Shown here piece by piece: positions 47,626 to 56,707 of a stretch of DNA of 64,000 bases (the first letter of the stretch is position 1; every line of letters begins with the position of its first letter). The DNA is taken from assembly GCF_014648635.1 (NCBI RefSeq), contig NZ_BMRM01000002.1, forward strand, positions 372,001 to 436,000, in the 5' to 3' direction. A model generated the notes under the pieces. That model saw nothing but the letters and a program-made list of their open reading frames with translations, ran no database searches and was not told the origin of the DNA. Made by a program: the position numbers and the translations under genes. This stretch comes from Streptomyces cinerochromogenes. Lineage in GTDB: Bacteria > Actinomycetota > Actinomycetes > Streptomycetales > Streptomycetaceae.

Positions 47626-50316
47626 ATGAGCCCCGAGGCCCACTCAGCCCCTCGGTCCCTCGCGGAGGCGCTCCGCGCGCGGGACGACGCCTCCCTGGCC
47701 GCGCTGCTGCGCAGCCGCCCCGACCTCATCACCCCCGTCCCCACCGATCTCACCCAGCTCGCCACCCGCGCCGGTACGCGCGCCTCGGTGCTGCGCGCCC
47801 TGGAGCGGCTGGACCGGTTCGCGCTGCAGACGGCGGAGGCGCTGGCCGTGGCCCCGGACCCGGCGTCGTACGACACCCTGCTGGGCCTGATGGCCGGGGA
47901 CGCCGGGGACGAGACGGTCGCCGGCGCGCTGCCCCGGGCCGTCGGCACCCTGCGCGAGCAGGCACTGGTGTGGGGCGCGGACGACCGGCTGCGGCTGGTG
48001 CGGACCGCCCGCGAACTGCTCGCGCCGTCGCCGCAGCATCCGTCGCCGACCGGGCTCGGGCCGACCGTGCAGGAGGCCACCTCCGGCATGTCGCCGGGAC
48101 GGATCCAGGAGATCGTGTCGGCGGCCGGGCTGCCGTCGACGCACGACTCGGTGTCGGCCGTGGCCGCGCTGACCGCGCTGTTCACCGACCGCAGGAAGAT
48201 GGCGAAGCTGCTCGCCGGGGCCCCGGAGCCGGCCCGCGAGGTGCTGTCCCGGCTGGTGTGGGGGCCGCCGTACGGGCAGGTCACGGCGGATCCGGCGGCG
48301 CACCTGCGCTGGCTGCTGGACCGGGGTCTGCTGCTGCCGACCGCGCCCGGGACCGTCGTACTGCCCCGCGAGGTCGCCCTGCACCTGCGCGAGGGCCGCG
48401 CGCACCGCACGCCCGAGCCGCTGCCGCCCGCCGTGGCACCGGCCGCGACCCACTCCCCGCAGGTGGTGGACGCCACCGCGGCCGGGCAGGCCTACACCGC
48501 GCTGGCCACCGTGGAGGAGCTGCTGAAGGACTGGGACGAGGGCGGGCCCGCGGTGCTGCGGGCCGGCGGGCTGAGCGTCCGTGACCTGAAGCGGACGGCC
48601 GTGGCGCTGGACGTGTCGGAGCCGGTCGCCGCCTTCTGGGCCGAGCTGGCCTACGCGGCCGGGCTGGTCGCCTCCGACGGCGAGGCCGACGAACGGTACG
48701 CGGCCACGCCCGCCTACGACGAGTGGCTGGAGCAGCCCCCGGCCGAGCGCTGGGCACGCCTCGCGCGGGCGTGGCTGACGGCCACCCGCACAGCGGGACT
48801 GGTCGGCGGGCGGGACACGAAGGACCGGACGCTGTCGGCACTCGGTCCCGGCCTCGACCGGTCCGCCGCTCCGGAGGTACGGCACCGGGTGCTGTCCCTG
48901 CTGGCCTCGCTGGCTGAGGGCGCGGCCCCGGACACCGAGTCGGTACTGGCCCGGCTGCGCTGGGAACGCCCGCTGCGGGGCGACCGGCGGGACGGCGCCG
49001 AGGACGACCTGCGCTCGCGGCTGGCCCGCTGGACCCTGTCGGAGGCGGAACTGCTGGGCGTGACCGGCCGGGGCGCGCTGTCGTCCCACGGCCGCGCCCT
49101 GCTGGGGGCGCCGCCGGCCGGGAAGACCGGGGGCCAGGCCGGGAAAGCCGGGGACCAGGCCGGGAAAGCCGGGGACCAGGCCGGGAAGGCCGGGGGCCAG
49201 GCCGCCGGTACGGCAGAGTCGCCCGGCGCCACGTCCAAGGCGGCCGACTCGCCCGCACCCACCGTGCCCGCGGAGTCCCCCGGGTCCGCCGAGCCCACCG
49301 GCCCCGGCGACAAACTCCCCGTGCACCACCACCGCTCCCCCGACCGTCTCACCCCCCTCTCCTCCGCCGAGCAGGCGGTCGCGACCGCCGCCGCGGCCCG
49401 GCTGCTCGCCCCGCTGCTGCCCGATCCGCTGGACCACGTGCTGCTCCAGGCCGACCTGACCGCGGTCGCGCCCGGCCCGCTGCGACGCCCGCTCGCGGAC
49501 ACGCTGGGGGTGCTCGCGGACGTGGAGTCCAAGGGCGGCGCGACGGTGTACCGCTTCACCCCGGCCTCGGTCCGGCGCGCCCTGGACGCCGGGCGGACCG
49601 CCACCGACCTGCACGCGTTCCTCGCCGAGCACTCCCGCACGCCGGTCCCGCAGCCGCTCGCCTATCTGATCGACGACGTGGCCCGCAAACACGGCCACCT
49701 GCGGGTCGGCGCGGCCTCCGCGTACGTCCGCTGCGACGACGACGCCCTGCTCAACGAGATCCTCGCCGACAAGCGCGCCGCCGCCCTGCGCCTGCGCCGC
49801 CTCGCGCCGACCGTGCTGGCGGCGCAGACCGACCCGGCGACGCTGCTGGAGGGGCTGCGCGCGATGGGGTACGCGCCCGCCGCCGAGTCCGCCGAGGGCG
49901 ACGTCCTGATCACCCGCGCGCACGCCCACCGCACCCCGCCGCGCACCGCGCCCGAGCCGGTGCCGGAGGGGCCGCCGCCGCCCGACGCCACGCTGCTCGC
50001 GGCGGCGATCCGCGCGATCCGGGCCGGCGACCTGGCCGCCACCGCCCCGCGCAAACCCGTCGGCGAACCCCTGGCGGGCGGCGAGCTGCCGCGCACCTCC
50101 TCCGCCGAGACCCTGGCCACCATGCAGGCCGCCGTCCTGACCGGCGACTCGGTCTGGATCGGCTACGTCAACGCCGACGGCGCCGCCAGCCAGCGCGTCA
50201 TCGCCCCCGTCCGCGTGGAAGGCGGCTTCGTGACGGCGTACGACCACACGTCCGACGAGGTACGCACCTATCCCCTGCACCGGATCACCGGGGTGGCGGA
50301 GCTGGCGGACGACTGA
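47626..50316 (+). CDS. Helicase-associated domain protein (Helicase_C_3 and WYL-like)
   Basis: An 896-residue protein with leaderless start (TACCGT at 47613-47618, ATG at 47626). It is helical and Ala/Leu-rich, with a winged-helix-like region near 135-250 and a Helicase_C_3-type part at about 600-760. The end (VWIGYVNADGAASQRVIAPV, then VTAYDHTSDEVRTYPL) has the beta pattern of WYL domains. A linker at residues 499-526 consists of four heptad units GKxGxQA. It is directly upstream of the XPB gene, 97 bp apart, and the two are probably partners. Confidence 0.8.
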   Translation: MSPEAHSAPRSLAEALRARDDASLAALLRSRPDLITPVPTDLTQLATRAGTRASVLRALERLDRFALQTAEALAVAPDPASYDTLLGLMAGDAGDETVAGALPRAVGTLREQALVWGADDRLRLVRTARELLAPSPQHPSPTGLGPTVQEATSGMSPGRIQEIVSAAGLPSTHDSVSAVAALTALFTDRRKMAKLLAGAPEPAREVLSRLVWGPPYGQVTADPAAHLRWLLDRGLLLPTAPGTVVLPREVALHLREGRAHRTPEPLPPAVAPAATHSPQVVDATAAGQAYTALATVEELLKDWDEGGPAVLRAGGLSVRDLKRTAVALDVSEPVAAFWAELAYAAGLVASDGEADERYAATPAYDEWLEQPPAERWARLARAWLTATRTAGLVGGRDTKDRTLSALGPGLDRSAAPEVRHRVLSLLASLAEGAAPDTESVLARLRWERPLRGDRRDGAEDDLRSRLARWTLSEAELLGVTGRGALSSHGRALLGAPPAGKTGGQAGKAGDQAGKAGDQAGKAGGQAAGTAESPGATSKAADSPAPTVPAESPGSAEPTGPGDKLPVHHHRSPDRLTPLSSAEQAVATAAAARLLAPLLPDPLDHVLLQADLTAVAPGPLRRPLADTLGVLADVESKGGATVYRFTPASVRRALDAGRTATDLHAFLAEHSRTPVPQPLAYLIDDVARKHGHLRVGAASAYVRCDDDALLNEILADKRAAALRLRRLAPTVLAAQTDPATLLEGLRAMGYAPAAESAEGDVLITRAHAHRTPPRTAPEPVPEGPPPPDATLLAAAIRAIRAGDLAATAPRKPVGEPLAGGELPRTSSAETLATMQAAVLTGDSVWIGYVNADGAASQRVIAPVRVEGGFVTAYDHTSDEVRTYPLHRITGVAELADD
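49120..49203. repeat. Four 21-bp in-frame tandem repeats in the helicase-associated gene
   Basis: Units of GGGAARRCCGGGGRCCAGGCC at 49120, 49141, 49162 and 49183; the middle two are identical. They encode GKTGGQA-GKAGDQA-GKAGDQA-GKAGGQA, a flexible linker likely to vary in copy number between strains. Confidence 0.95.
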
Positions 50317-50412
50317 GGCCGCCCGGGGCCGGCGTCGATCTTGCGGCTCTTCGGCCATCCCGCCCGATGAGGCACACTGGACGTTTGGCCGTGATGGAAG
50401 GGTGTGCCGCGC

Positions 50413-52056
50413 GTGAATGGTCCGCTGATCGTCCAGTCCGACAAGACCCTGCTCCTGGAAGTCGACCACGAGCGGGCCGACGAGTGCCGTCGGGCCATCG
50501 CGCCCTTCGCCGAGCTGGAGCGGGCGCCCGAGCACATCCACACCTACCGGGTCACGCCGCTCGGACTGTGGAACGCGCGCGCCGCCGGCCATGACGCCGA
50601 GCAGGTCGTGGACGCGCTGGTGCAGTACAGCCGGTACCCGGTGCCGCACGCGCTGCTCGTGGACATCGCCGAGACGATGGACCGCTACGGCCGCCTCACC
50701 CTGAGCAAGCACCCCGCGCACGGGCTGGTCCTGACCACCACCGACCGGCCGGTGCTGGAGGAGGTGCTGAAGTCCAAGCGGATCGCCCCGCTGGTCGGCG
50801 CCCGGATCGACCCGGACACCGTGGTGGTGCACCCCTCCGAGCGCGGGCAGATCAAGCAGACGCTGCTGAAGCTGGGCTGGCCGGCCGAGGACCTCGCCGG
50901 GTACGTCGACGGTGAGGCGCACCCGATCGAGCTGCTGGAGGACGGCTGGGCGCTGCGCCCGTACCAGAAGCAGGCCGTGGAGAACTTCTGGCACGGCGGC
51001 AGCGGTGTCGTCGTGCTGCCCTGCGGCGCGGGGAAGACACTGGTGGGCGCCGGGTCGATGGCGCAGGCGAAGTCGACCACGCTGATCCTCGTCACCAACA
51101 CCGTCTCCGCCCGGCAGTGGAAGCACGAGCTGGTCAAGCGGACCTCGCTGACCGAGGACGAGATCGGCGAGTACAGCGGGACGAAGAAGGAGATCCGGCC
51201 GGTCACCATCGCCACCTACCAGGTGCTGACGACCCGGCGGAAGGGCGTCTACCCGCACCTGGAGCTGTTCGACTCCCGGGACTGGGGGCTGATCGTCTAC
51301 GACGAGGTGCACCTGCTGCCCGCGCCCGTCTTCAAGTTCACCGCCGACCTCCAGGCGCGGCGGCGGCTGGGGCTCACGGCCACCCTGGTGCGGGAGGACG
51401 GCCGGGAGTCGGACGTGTTCTCCCTCATCGGGCCCAAGCGGTTCGACGCCCCGTGGAAGGAGATCGAGGCGCAGGGCTACATCGCGCCCGCCGACTGCGT
51501 CGAGGTCCGGGTGAACCTCACCGACTCCGAGCGGCTGGCGTACGCCACCGCGGAGACGGAGGAGAAGTACCGCTTCTGCGCGACCACCGAGACCAAGCGG
51601 AAGGTGACCGAGGCGATCGTCCGGCGCTTCGCCGGGCAGCAGATCCTCGTCATCGGCCAGTACATCGACCAGCTGGACGAGCTGGGCGAGCACCTGAACG
51701 CCCCGGTGATCAAGGGCGAGACGTCCAACGCGCAGCGCGAGAAGCTCTTCGACGCGTTCCGCGAGGGCGAGATCAGCGTGCTGGTGGTGTCGAAGGTCGC
51801 CAACTTCTCCATCGACCTGCCCGAGGCCACGGTCGCCATCCAGGTGTCCGGCACCTTCGGCTCCCGGCAGGAGGAGGCCCAGCGGCTCGGCCGGGTGCTG
51901 CGCCCCAAGGCCGACGGCCACCAGGCCCACTTCTACTCGGTCGTCGCCCGCGACACCCTCGACCAGGACTTCGCCGCCCACCGGCAGCGCTTCCTGGCCG
52001 AGCAGGGGTACGCCTACCGGATCATGGACGCGGACGAGATCCTGGCCGAGGGCTGA
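50413..52056 (+). CDS. DNA repair helicase XPB/Ssl2-like
   Basis: A 547-residue SF2 helicase from the GTG at 50413 (GGAAGGG 11 bases upstream; a GTG at 50404 is too close to it). VNGPLIVQSDKTLLLEVDHE opens the damage-recognition region. Walker A LPCGAGKTLVG (Lys near 208), DEVH at 297-300, TATLVRED (motif III), then domain 2 with LVVSKVANFSIDLP and RQEEAQRLGRVLRPK (motif VI). Actinobacterial XPB is a 3'-5' helicase similar to the eukaryotic TFIIH subunit. It follows the helicase-associated protein gene. Confidence 0.95.
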   Translation: MNGPLIVQSDKTLLLEVDHERADECRRAIAPFAELERAPEHIHTYRVTPLGLWNARAAGHDAEQVVDALVQYSRYPVPHALLVDIAETMDRYGRLTLSKHPAHGLVLTTTDRPVLEEVLKSKRIAPLVGARIDPDTVVVHPSERGQIKQTLLKLGWPAEDLAGYVDGEAHPIELLEDGWALRPYQKQAVENFWHGGSGVVVLPCGAGKTLVGAGSMAQAKSTTLILVTNTVSARQWKHELVKRTSLTEDEIGEYSGTKKEIRPVTIATYQVLTTRRKGVYPHLELFDSRDWGLIVYDEVHLLPAPVFKFTADLQARRRLGLTATLVREDGRESDVFSLIGPKRFDAPWKEIEAQGYIAPADCVEVRVNLTDSERLAYATAETEEKYRFCATTETKRKVTEAIVRRFAGQQILVIGQYIDQLDELGEHLNAPVIKGETSNAQREKLFDAFREGEISVLVVSKVANFSIDLPEATVAIQVSGTFGSRQEEAQRLGRVLRPKADGHQAHFYSVVARDTLDQDFAAHRQRFLAEQGYAYRIMDADEILAEG

Positions 52057-52068
52057 CGGGCTGTCGGA

Positions 52069-52398
52069 CTAGAAGAACGCGTGGTACTCCATCCAGCCCT
52101 TCGTCTTCCCGGACTTGCCGTAGTACCAGTCGCCGCCCTTCGCGGTGCAGTACACCCGCACGCTGCTGCCCGCGAAGACGGACTTCTTCACCTTGGACCG
52201 GAAGCTGGGGCTCGTGTACATGTCGGCGTGGTCCCACTGCACGACCTGCAGGGTCCGGTCCTTGATGTTCTTGGTGCACGCCGAGGAGCCGACGGCGGAG
52301 GCGCCGGGGGCGGCCATCAGGGTGGCGCCGAGGGCGAGGGCGGTGGCGGCGGTCAGCCCGCTCACCGCCTTGCGGAGCGGAAGCTTCGAGAAGAGCAT
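52069..52398 (-). CDS. Secreted SH3-like domain protein
   Basis: A 109-residue protein with signal peptide (SGLTAATALALGATLMAAPG, cleaved near ASA) and a mature part SSACTKNIKDRTLQVVQWDH with YTSPSFRSKVKKSVFAGSSV and DWYYGKSGKTKGWMEYHAFF, a bacterial SH3-like fold with two cysteines. GGGGAAA precedes the ATG. Probable cell-wall-associated protein. Its start overlaps the end of the GT87 gene by 37 bases. Confidence 0.8.
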   Translation of the reverse strand: MLFSKLPLRKAVSGLTAATALALGATLMAAPGASAVGSSACTKNIKDRTLQVVQWDHADMYTSPSFRSKVKKSVFAGSSVRVYCTAKGGDWYYGKSGKTKGWMEYHAFF

Positions 52399-53531
52399 GT
52401 CGATTTCCCCGTTGGTTCGGTCGAAAGAGTCGGACAACGGCTGATCATGCTGTCATACGCGATGATCAGCCCGACCGTCAGGAGTGGGTAAGCGGCTGCC
52501 AACGGCTGCTGCCACCAGGGAAGTTCCAGGTCCAGGGCGCCCTCGTGGGGCACCAGCCACATCGTGCGGGCGGTGAAGACCAGGGCCGTCAGCGCCGCCG
52601 TACGGCGGTGCCCCTCGGCCAGCAGCACGGCGAGCAGCGGCACGCACCACACCCAGTGGTGGGTCCAGCTGACCGGGCAGACCAGCAGGGCCGTGAACGC
52701 GGTCAGCAGGACGCCGTGCGCCTCCCGGCGGGCGCGGGCCGCCAGGGCCAGCCCCGCCACCGCGACGGCCGCCGCCGGGAGCGCCCAGGCGAGGCCCGGC
52801 CCCGGGTCGCCGAGGGCCCGCGCGAGAAGGCCCCGCAGGGACTGGTTGTCCACGAGCCACGCCTTGCCCACCCGGCCGGTCTCGTACAGCCGCCGGGTCC
52901 AGAAGTCCGCGCTCGCCGCGGGGAGCAGGGCGGCACCGAGCGCGACCGTGCCCGCGAGGGCCGCCACCGCCGTCGCCGCCTCCCGCACCCGGCCGCGGAG
53001 CAGCAGGTACACCACGAACACCGCCGGGGTGAGCTTGACGCCGGCGGCGACGCCGACGCCCAGCCCCTGGGCGCGGGCACCGGGCCGCCGGGTCAGGTCC
53101 GCCAGGACCAGGCAGGCCACGGCCAGGTTGACCTGGCCGAACAGCAGTGTCTGGAAGACCGGCTCCAGCCAGAGGGCGAGGGCCGTGGCCGCGCAGAGCG
53201 GGGCCGGCGGGAGGGGGCGGGAGGCCAGGCGGGCGGAGAGCGCGACCAGGGTGGCGAGCAGGAGGGCGTTGCCCGCGAGGACGGCCGCCTTCAGGGCCGT
53301 GACCGGGATCCAGGTCAGGGGGACGAACAGGACGGCCGCGAAGGGCGGGTAGGTCGCCGGGAGCCGCCACTCGGTGACGGTGAAGCCGTACAGGTCGGTG
53401 CCGTGGGCCACGGCCGCGCCCTCGGCCCGGTAGACGAGGAGATCGGCCATGGGTGCGCCGCGCAGGGCGCACAGCGTGACGAACGAGGCGAGGGAGAGGG
53501 CGAGGAGGGGCAGGGCCGTCCGGTTCCGCAC
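52362..53531 (-). CDS. GT87-family (DUF2029) mannosyltransferase-like membrane protein
   Basis: A 389-residue protein with about ten transmembrane helices. The Asp in ADLLVYRAEGAAVAHGTDLY and the FGQVNLAVACLVLADL segment match DUF2029/PimE-like polyprenol-phosphate-dependent mannosyltransferases (GT-C fold). GTG start at 53531. The hydrophilic C-terminus is poorly related and overlaps the SH3 gene. Preceded by a 60-residue protein gene in the same direction, 18 bases apart. Confidence 0.85.
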   Translation of the reverse strand: MRNRTALPLLALSLASFVTLCALRGAPMADLLVYRAEGAAVAHGTDLYGFTVTEWRLPATYPPFAAVLFVPLTWIPVTALKAAVLAGNALLLATLVALSARLASRPLPPAPLCAATALALWLEPVFQTLLFGQVNLAVACLVLADLTRRPGARAQGLGVGVAAGVKLTPAVFVVYLLLRGRVREAATAVAALAGTVALGAALLPAASADFWTRRLYETGRVGKAWLVDNQSLRGLLARALGDPGPGLAWALPAAAVAVAGLALAARARREAHGVLLTAFTALLVCPVSWTHHWVWCVPLLAVLLAEGHRRTAALTALVFTARTMWLVPHEGALDLELPWWQQPLAAAYPLLTVGLIIAYDSMISRCPTLSTEPTGKSTCSSRSFRSARR

Positions 53532-53549
53532 GGACGCGACCCTATGCGG

Positions 53550-53732
53550 TCACCTGCGGCGTATGCCCGCTTCCTCGCCGTACTCACCGAGGATGACGAT
53601 CTCGAAGGCGGCCTCCAGGAACACCTTCACCGCGCGGAGGGCGTTGCCCAGCCAGTGGTGGTGGATGCCGTCGAGGGCCGTCGCGCCGGCCGGGGGCCGG
53701 ACGGGGACTGGGGGAATGACTGCTGCGCTCAT
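53550..53732 (-). CDS. 60-residue protein of unknown function
   Basis: A small frame from the ATG at 53732: MSAAVIPPVPVRPPAGATAL followed by DGIHHHWLGNALRAVKVFLE and AAFEIVILGEYGEEAGIRRR. The N-terminal half is Pro/Ala-rich, the C-terminal half forms an amphipathic helix. It sits 18 bases before the GT87 gene and is probably co-transcribed with it. Not part of the lasso cluster, which starts in the other direction. Family not recognised with certainty. Confidence 0.55.
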   Translation of the reverse strand: MSAAVIPPVPVRPPAGATALDGIHHHWLGNALRAVKVFLEAAFEIVILGEYGEEAGIRRR

Positions 53733-53985
53733 GGTTCCAGGGTCGCTCTCCGAAGCACGGTCTCCGAAGCGCGGTCGCGTGCCGCACAACGCCCGGCGGC
53801 GCCCCCCCGCCGCCCCGGGGCACGGCCCGCTTCCGCGCGTTCGGTGTCCGAACAGAACACCACTGTCGGCTCTTTTCAGACGATACGACTATCCGTCCCG
53901 CCCTTGTCGTCCCGCCCCGTTCCCCGGCTCCCTGGAGTCGGCCGCCCGCTCCGGGCGGACGACACCCCCGTAAGGAGAACAGGTC
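53733..53985 (+). promoter_or_regulatory. Promoter region and leader hairpin of the lasso-peptide operon
   Basis: This 253-bp gap holds no gene. A relatively AT-rich stretch near 53865-53895 (CTTTTCAGACGATACGACTA) is the likely promoter. The leader then folds: GTCG-G-CCGCCCG (53937-53948) pairs with CGGGCGG-A-CGAC (53952-53963) around CTC, eight bases before the AAGGAG ribosome site (53972-53977) of the precursor gene. Confidence 0.5.
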
Positions 53986-54096
53986 ATGAAGAAGGCATAC
54001 GAAGCGCCGACCCTCGTCCGTCTGGGTTCCTTCCGGAAGGAGACCGGACTCCTGCAGCGCTCCGGCAACGACCGGCTCATCCTGAGCAAGAACTGA
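53986..54096 (+). CDS. Lasso-peptide precursor (citrulassin-family core)
   Basis: A 36-residue precursor, with AAGGAG nine bases before the ATG. The leader MKKAYEAPTLVRLGSFRKET plus Gly21 shows the RRE-recognition pattern Y-x-x-P-x-L-x-x-x-G (Tyr5, Pro8, Leu10, Gly14) and Thr at position -2. The predicted core (residues 22-36, bases 54049-54093) is LLQRSGNDRLILSKN. Asp8 is placed to close an eight-membered ring with the Leu1 amine. GNDRL and LSKN match citrulassins, where Arg9 may be converted to citrulline. Core Gln3, Arg4, Ser5 and Ile11 are the variable positions. Followed by the biosynthesis genes in the same direction. Confidence 0.93.
   Translation: MKKAYEAPTLVRLGSFRKETGLLQRSGNDRLILSKN
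54049..54093 (+). other. Predicted mature lasso core region
   Basis: Codes LLQRSGNDRLILSKN (15 residues). Macrolactam expected between Leu1 N-terminus and the Asp8 side chain, leaving a seven-residue tail threaded through the ring. Arg9, immediately after the ring, is the citrulline site in citrulassin A by established knowledge; Arg4 lies in the ring. Confidence 0.85.
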
Positions 54097-54131
54097 ACGG
54101 GACGACAGCCGAAGGTCACTGACCCGACGTC

Positions 54132-55979
54132 ATGACTGATCCGCACCAGAGTGCGGGGACGGGCCCCGGCGCCGCGCGGTTCGCGGTCTTCACCGACCGC
54201 GCGGACGCGGCCGCCGTGGCCCGCTCCTTCGCCCGCCCCGGCACCCGAACCCTCGATCACGCCTCCGGCCGGCCATGGCTCGTCGGCACCTGGGACGACC
54301 AGGAGATCGTCAGCGCACGGGCCGGCACCACCGCCCTCGCCCTCGTCGGCTGCGCCCCCGTCGAGGCCGCGGACCTGGAGCGGGTGGCCCGCTCCCTGCG
54401 CGACCTGGCCGCCCTGGACACCTGGGCGCGCTCGCTGCCCGGCAGCTGCCACCTCGTCGCCGCCCTCGACGGGCGGATCCGGGTGCAGGGCACCGCCTCC
54501 GGACTCCGCCTCGTCTTCCACGCCGACCTCGGCGGCACCCGGGTGGCCGCGACCCGCGCCGACCTGCTGGCCGACGCCCTCGGCGCCGAGCCCGCACCGC
54601 AGCAGCTGGCGGTGCGGCTGCTCTGGCCGGTCCCGCACCCCCTGGCGGACGAGCCGCTGTGGCCCGGCATCACGGCCGTGGCCCCGCACGACGCGCTGAT
54701 CCTCCAGCCGGACGGACGCGGCGTACGGCACACCCGCTGGTGGTCGCCGCCCGAGCCGGCCGTCCCGCTGCGCACCGCCGCTCCCCGGGTCCGCGAGGTC
54801 CTCGCCGAGGCCGTCGCCGCCCGCACCCGGCACGGCGGAACGGTGAGCTGCGACCTCTCCGGCGGCCTGGACTCCACCTCGGTCTGCTTCCTCGCCGACC
54901 GCTCACCGGCCCGGGTCATCGCCTCCACCTGGCCCGGACGCGACCCGGCCGACACCGACCTGGAGTGGGCCAAGCGGGCCGCCGCCGCACTGCCCGACGT
55001 CGAGCACGTCGTCTGGGACGCCGAGGAGTCCCCCCTCGTCTACACCGGGCTGCTCGGCATCGACGACGTCCTGGACGAGCCCACCATCGGCGTCATGGAC
55101 CGCGCCCGGGTCCTGCACCACCTGCCCGCCATGGCCGAGCGCGGCAGCCGGGTGCACCTGACGGGCATCGGCGGCGACCACGTGGCCTGGTGCTCCGAGG
55201 CGTACTACCACCGGCTGGCCCGGCGGCGCCCCCTGCTCGCCCTGCGCCAGCTGCGCGGCTTCAAGGCGCTGTGGCAGTGGCCGCTCCTGCCCATGCTGGG
55301 CGCCCTGGCGGACTCCCGCTCCTACGGCGCCTGGCTCGCGGACACCGAGCACCGGCTGCGCGACCCGCTGCCCCCGACGGTGACCACCAGCCTCGGCTGG
55401 GGCATGAGCCCCCGCCTGTTCGAGTGGGTGACCCCGGAGGCCGAGCACCTGGCCCGTACGGCGCTGCGCACGGCCGCCCGGCGGGCGCGCCCCCTGCACC
55501 CCGACCGGGGCCTGCACGCCGACCTCCAGCAGATCCGCGACTGCACGCGCATCATCCGCCAGTGGGATCACATGGCCGCCCGCCAGGGGCTCCCCATGGC
55601 CTCGCCGTTCCTGGACGACCGGGTCATCGAGACCTGCCTCGCCGTCCGCCCCGCGGAACGCGTCTCCCCGTGGCGGTACAAGCCGCTGCTGACCGAGGCC
55701 ATGCGCGGCACCGTGCCCGACGCGTGCCTGCGACGGGCCAACAAGGCCGCCGCCTCCATGGACGCGGCCGACGGACTGCGCCGGCACCGCGGCGACCTCA
55801 TGGCGCTGTGGGAGGACTCGCGGCTGGAGCGGCTCGGACTGGTGGACGGCGACGTCCTGCGCCGCCTGGCGGAGCGGCCCGCCACCCGCCACCTGCGCGA
55901 CGCCGTCCTGTACTCCACGATCGCCGCGGAGGTGTGGCTGCGCGCGCTCGACCGTACGCGGCGTGAAGCCCGCGAGTGA
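54132..55979 (+). CDS. Lasso cyclase (asparagine synthetase-like, LasC/LarB type)
   Basis: A 615-residue asparagine synthetase-like enzyme. The ATP-pyrophosphatase P-loop SGGLDS is at residues 243-248 in VSCDLSGGLDSTSVCFLADR. It adenylates the core Asp side chain and forms the macrolactam with the core N-terminus. The N-terminal glutaminase-like region (1-210) lacks an N-terminal catalytic Cys, as usual for lasso cyclases. GIGGDHVAW and SPFLDDRVIETCLAVRP are further family segments. Start 35 bases after the precursor stop. Confidence 0.93.
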   Translation: MTDPHQSAGTGPGAARFAVFTDRADAAAVARSFARPGTRTLDHASGRPWLVGTWDDQEIVSARAGTTALALVGCAPVEAADLERVARSLRDLAALDTWARSLPGSCHLVAALDGRIRVQGTASGLRLVFHADLGGTRVAATRADLLADALGAEPAPQQLAVRLLWPVPHPLADEPLWPGITAVAPHDALILQPDGRGVRHTRWWSPPEPAVPLRTAAPRVREVLAEAVAARTRHGGTVSCDLSGGLDSTSVCFLADRSPARVIASTWPGRDPADTDLEWAKRAAAALPDVEHVVWDAEESPLVYTGLLGIDDVLDEPTIGVMDRARVLHHLPAMAERGSRVHLTGIGGDHVAWCSEAYYHRLARRRPLLALRQLRGFKALWQWPLLPMLGALADSRSYGAWLADTEHRLRDPLPPTVTTSLGWGMSPRLFEWVTPEAEHLARTALRTAARRARPLHPDRGLHADLQQIRDCTRIIRQWDHMAARQGLPMASPFLDDRVIETCLAVRPAERVSPWRYKPLLTEAMRGTVPDACLRRANKAAASMDAADGLRRHRGDLMALWEDSRLERLGLVDGDVLRRLAERPATRHLRDAVLYSTIAAEVWLRALDRTRREARE

Positions 55980-56030
55980 CCCCGCGAAGCCGAACGGAAG
56001 CCAACGGAAGCCGAACGAAAGGACAGCGCG

Positions 56031-56285
56031 ATGCCCCTGCGGTTCGCAGCCGACGTCAGCACGGCGAAGACCGACTACGGCACGGTTCTCCTCGACCAGC
56101 GCTCCGGCGCGTACTGGGAGCTGAACCCCACCGCGACCCTGGTCGTCGACACGCTCATGGCGGGCGGCGACGAGGAGGCCGCCGCGACCGCGGTCACCGA
56201 GGCGTTCGACGTCACCCCCGAGCGGGCACGGGCCGACGTCAGCGCCCTGGTCGAGCAGCTGCGCGCCGGCGGGCTGGCCGTATGA
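56031..56285 (+). CDS. RRE/PqqD-like leader-recognition protein (LasB1 type)
   Basis: An 84-residue winged-helix RiPP recognition element: VSTAKTDYGTVLLDQRSGAY, then a helix region ending RAGGLAV. It binds the precursor leader and delivers it to the peptidase. AAAGGA precedes the ATG. In the 51-base gap before it, the motif GAAGCCGAACG occurs three times (55986-56017). It overlaps the next gene by ATGA. Confidence 0.94.
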   Translation: MPLRFAADVSTAKTDYGTVLLDQRSGAYWELNPTATLVVDTLMAGGDEEAAATAVTEAFDVTPERARADVSALVEQLRAGGLAV

Positions 56286-56707
56286 GCACGCCCAGCGCCC
56301 TGGAGCGGCCGTCCGGTGTCCCGCTCGGCCCGCGGCTCGCCGCCCGCCTCGTCCTCCTGCCGGCCGTCTGCCTCTCCCTGCTGCCGCCGCACCGCATCGG
56401 CACCGTCCTGCAGGTGCTCCGCCGGGGCGCCGCCCCCGCCACCGCGGCCCAGGCCCGGCTGGCCCGGGACGCCGTCTGCGCGGTGAGTCTGCGCTGCGCG
56501 GGCCCCAAGGGCTGCCTGCCCCGGTCCCTCGGGGCGGCCCTGCTCTGCCGGCTGGGCGGCAGGTGGCCGACCTGGTGCGCCGGCGCGAGCGTCGTACCGC
56601 CCTTCACCGCCCACGCCTGGGTGGAGGCGGAGGGCCGCCCGGTGGGCGAGGACCTGCCCGACGGCTACTACGCCCCCCTGCTCACCGTCGGCCCGGCCCA
56701 CCGATGA
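56282..56707 (+). CDS. Lasso leader peptidase (transglutaminase-like, LasB2 type)
   Basis: A 141-residue Cys protease of the transglutaminase fold. The catalytic triad is read as Cys78 (GPKGCLPRSLGAALL), His111 (FTAHAWVEAEG) and an Asp at 124 or 127 (GEDLPDGY). It cuts after Gly21 of the precursor. ATGA overlaps at both ends bind it tightly into the operon. Confidence 0.93.
   Translation: MSTPSALERPSGVPLGPRLAARLVLLPAVCLSLLPPHRIGTVLQVLRRGAAPATAAQARLARDAVCAVSLRCAGPKGCLPRSLGAALLCRLGGRWPTWCAGASVVPPFTAHAWVEAEGRPVGEDLPDGYYAPLLTVGPAHR

Noticed and set aside
47644..51981. 1445-codon minus-strand frame across the helicase genes
   Set aside because: It mirrors the third-position GC bias of the plus-strand helicase genes; the plus strand encodes recognisable XPB and helicase-associated proteins.
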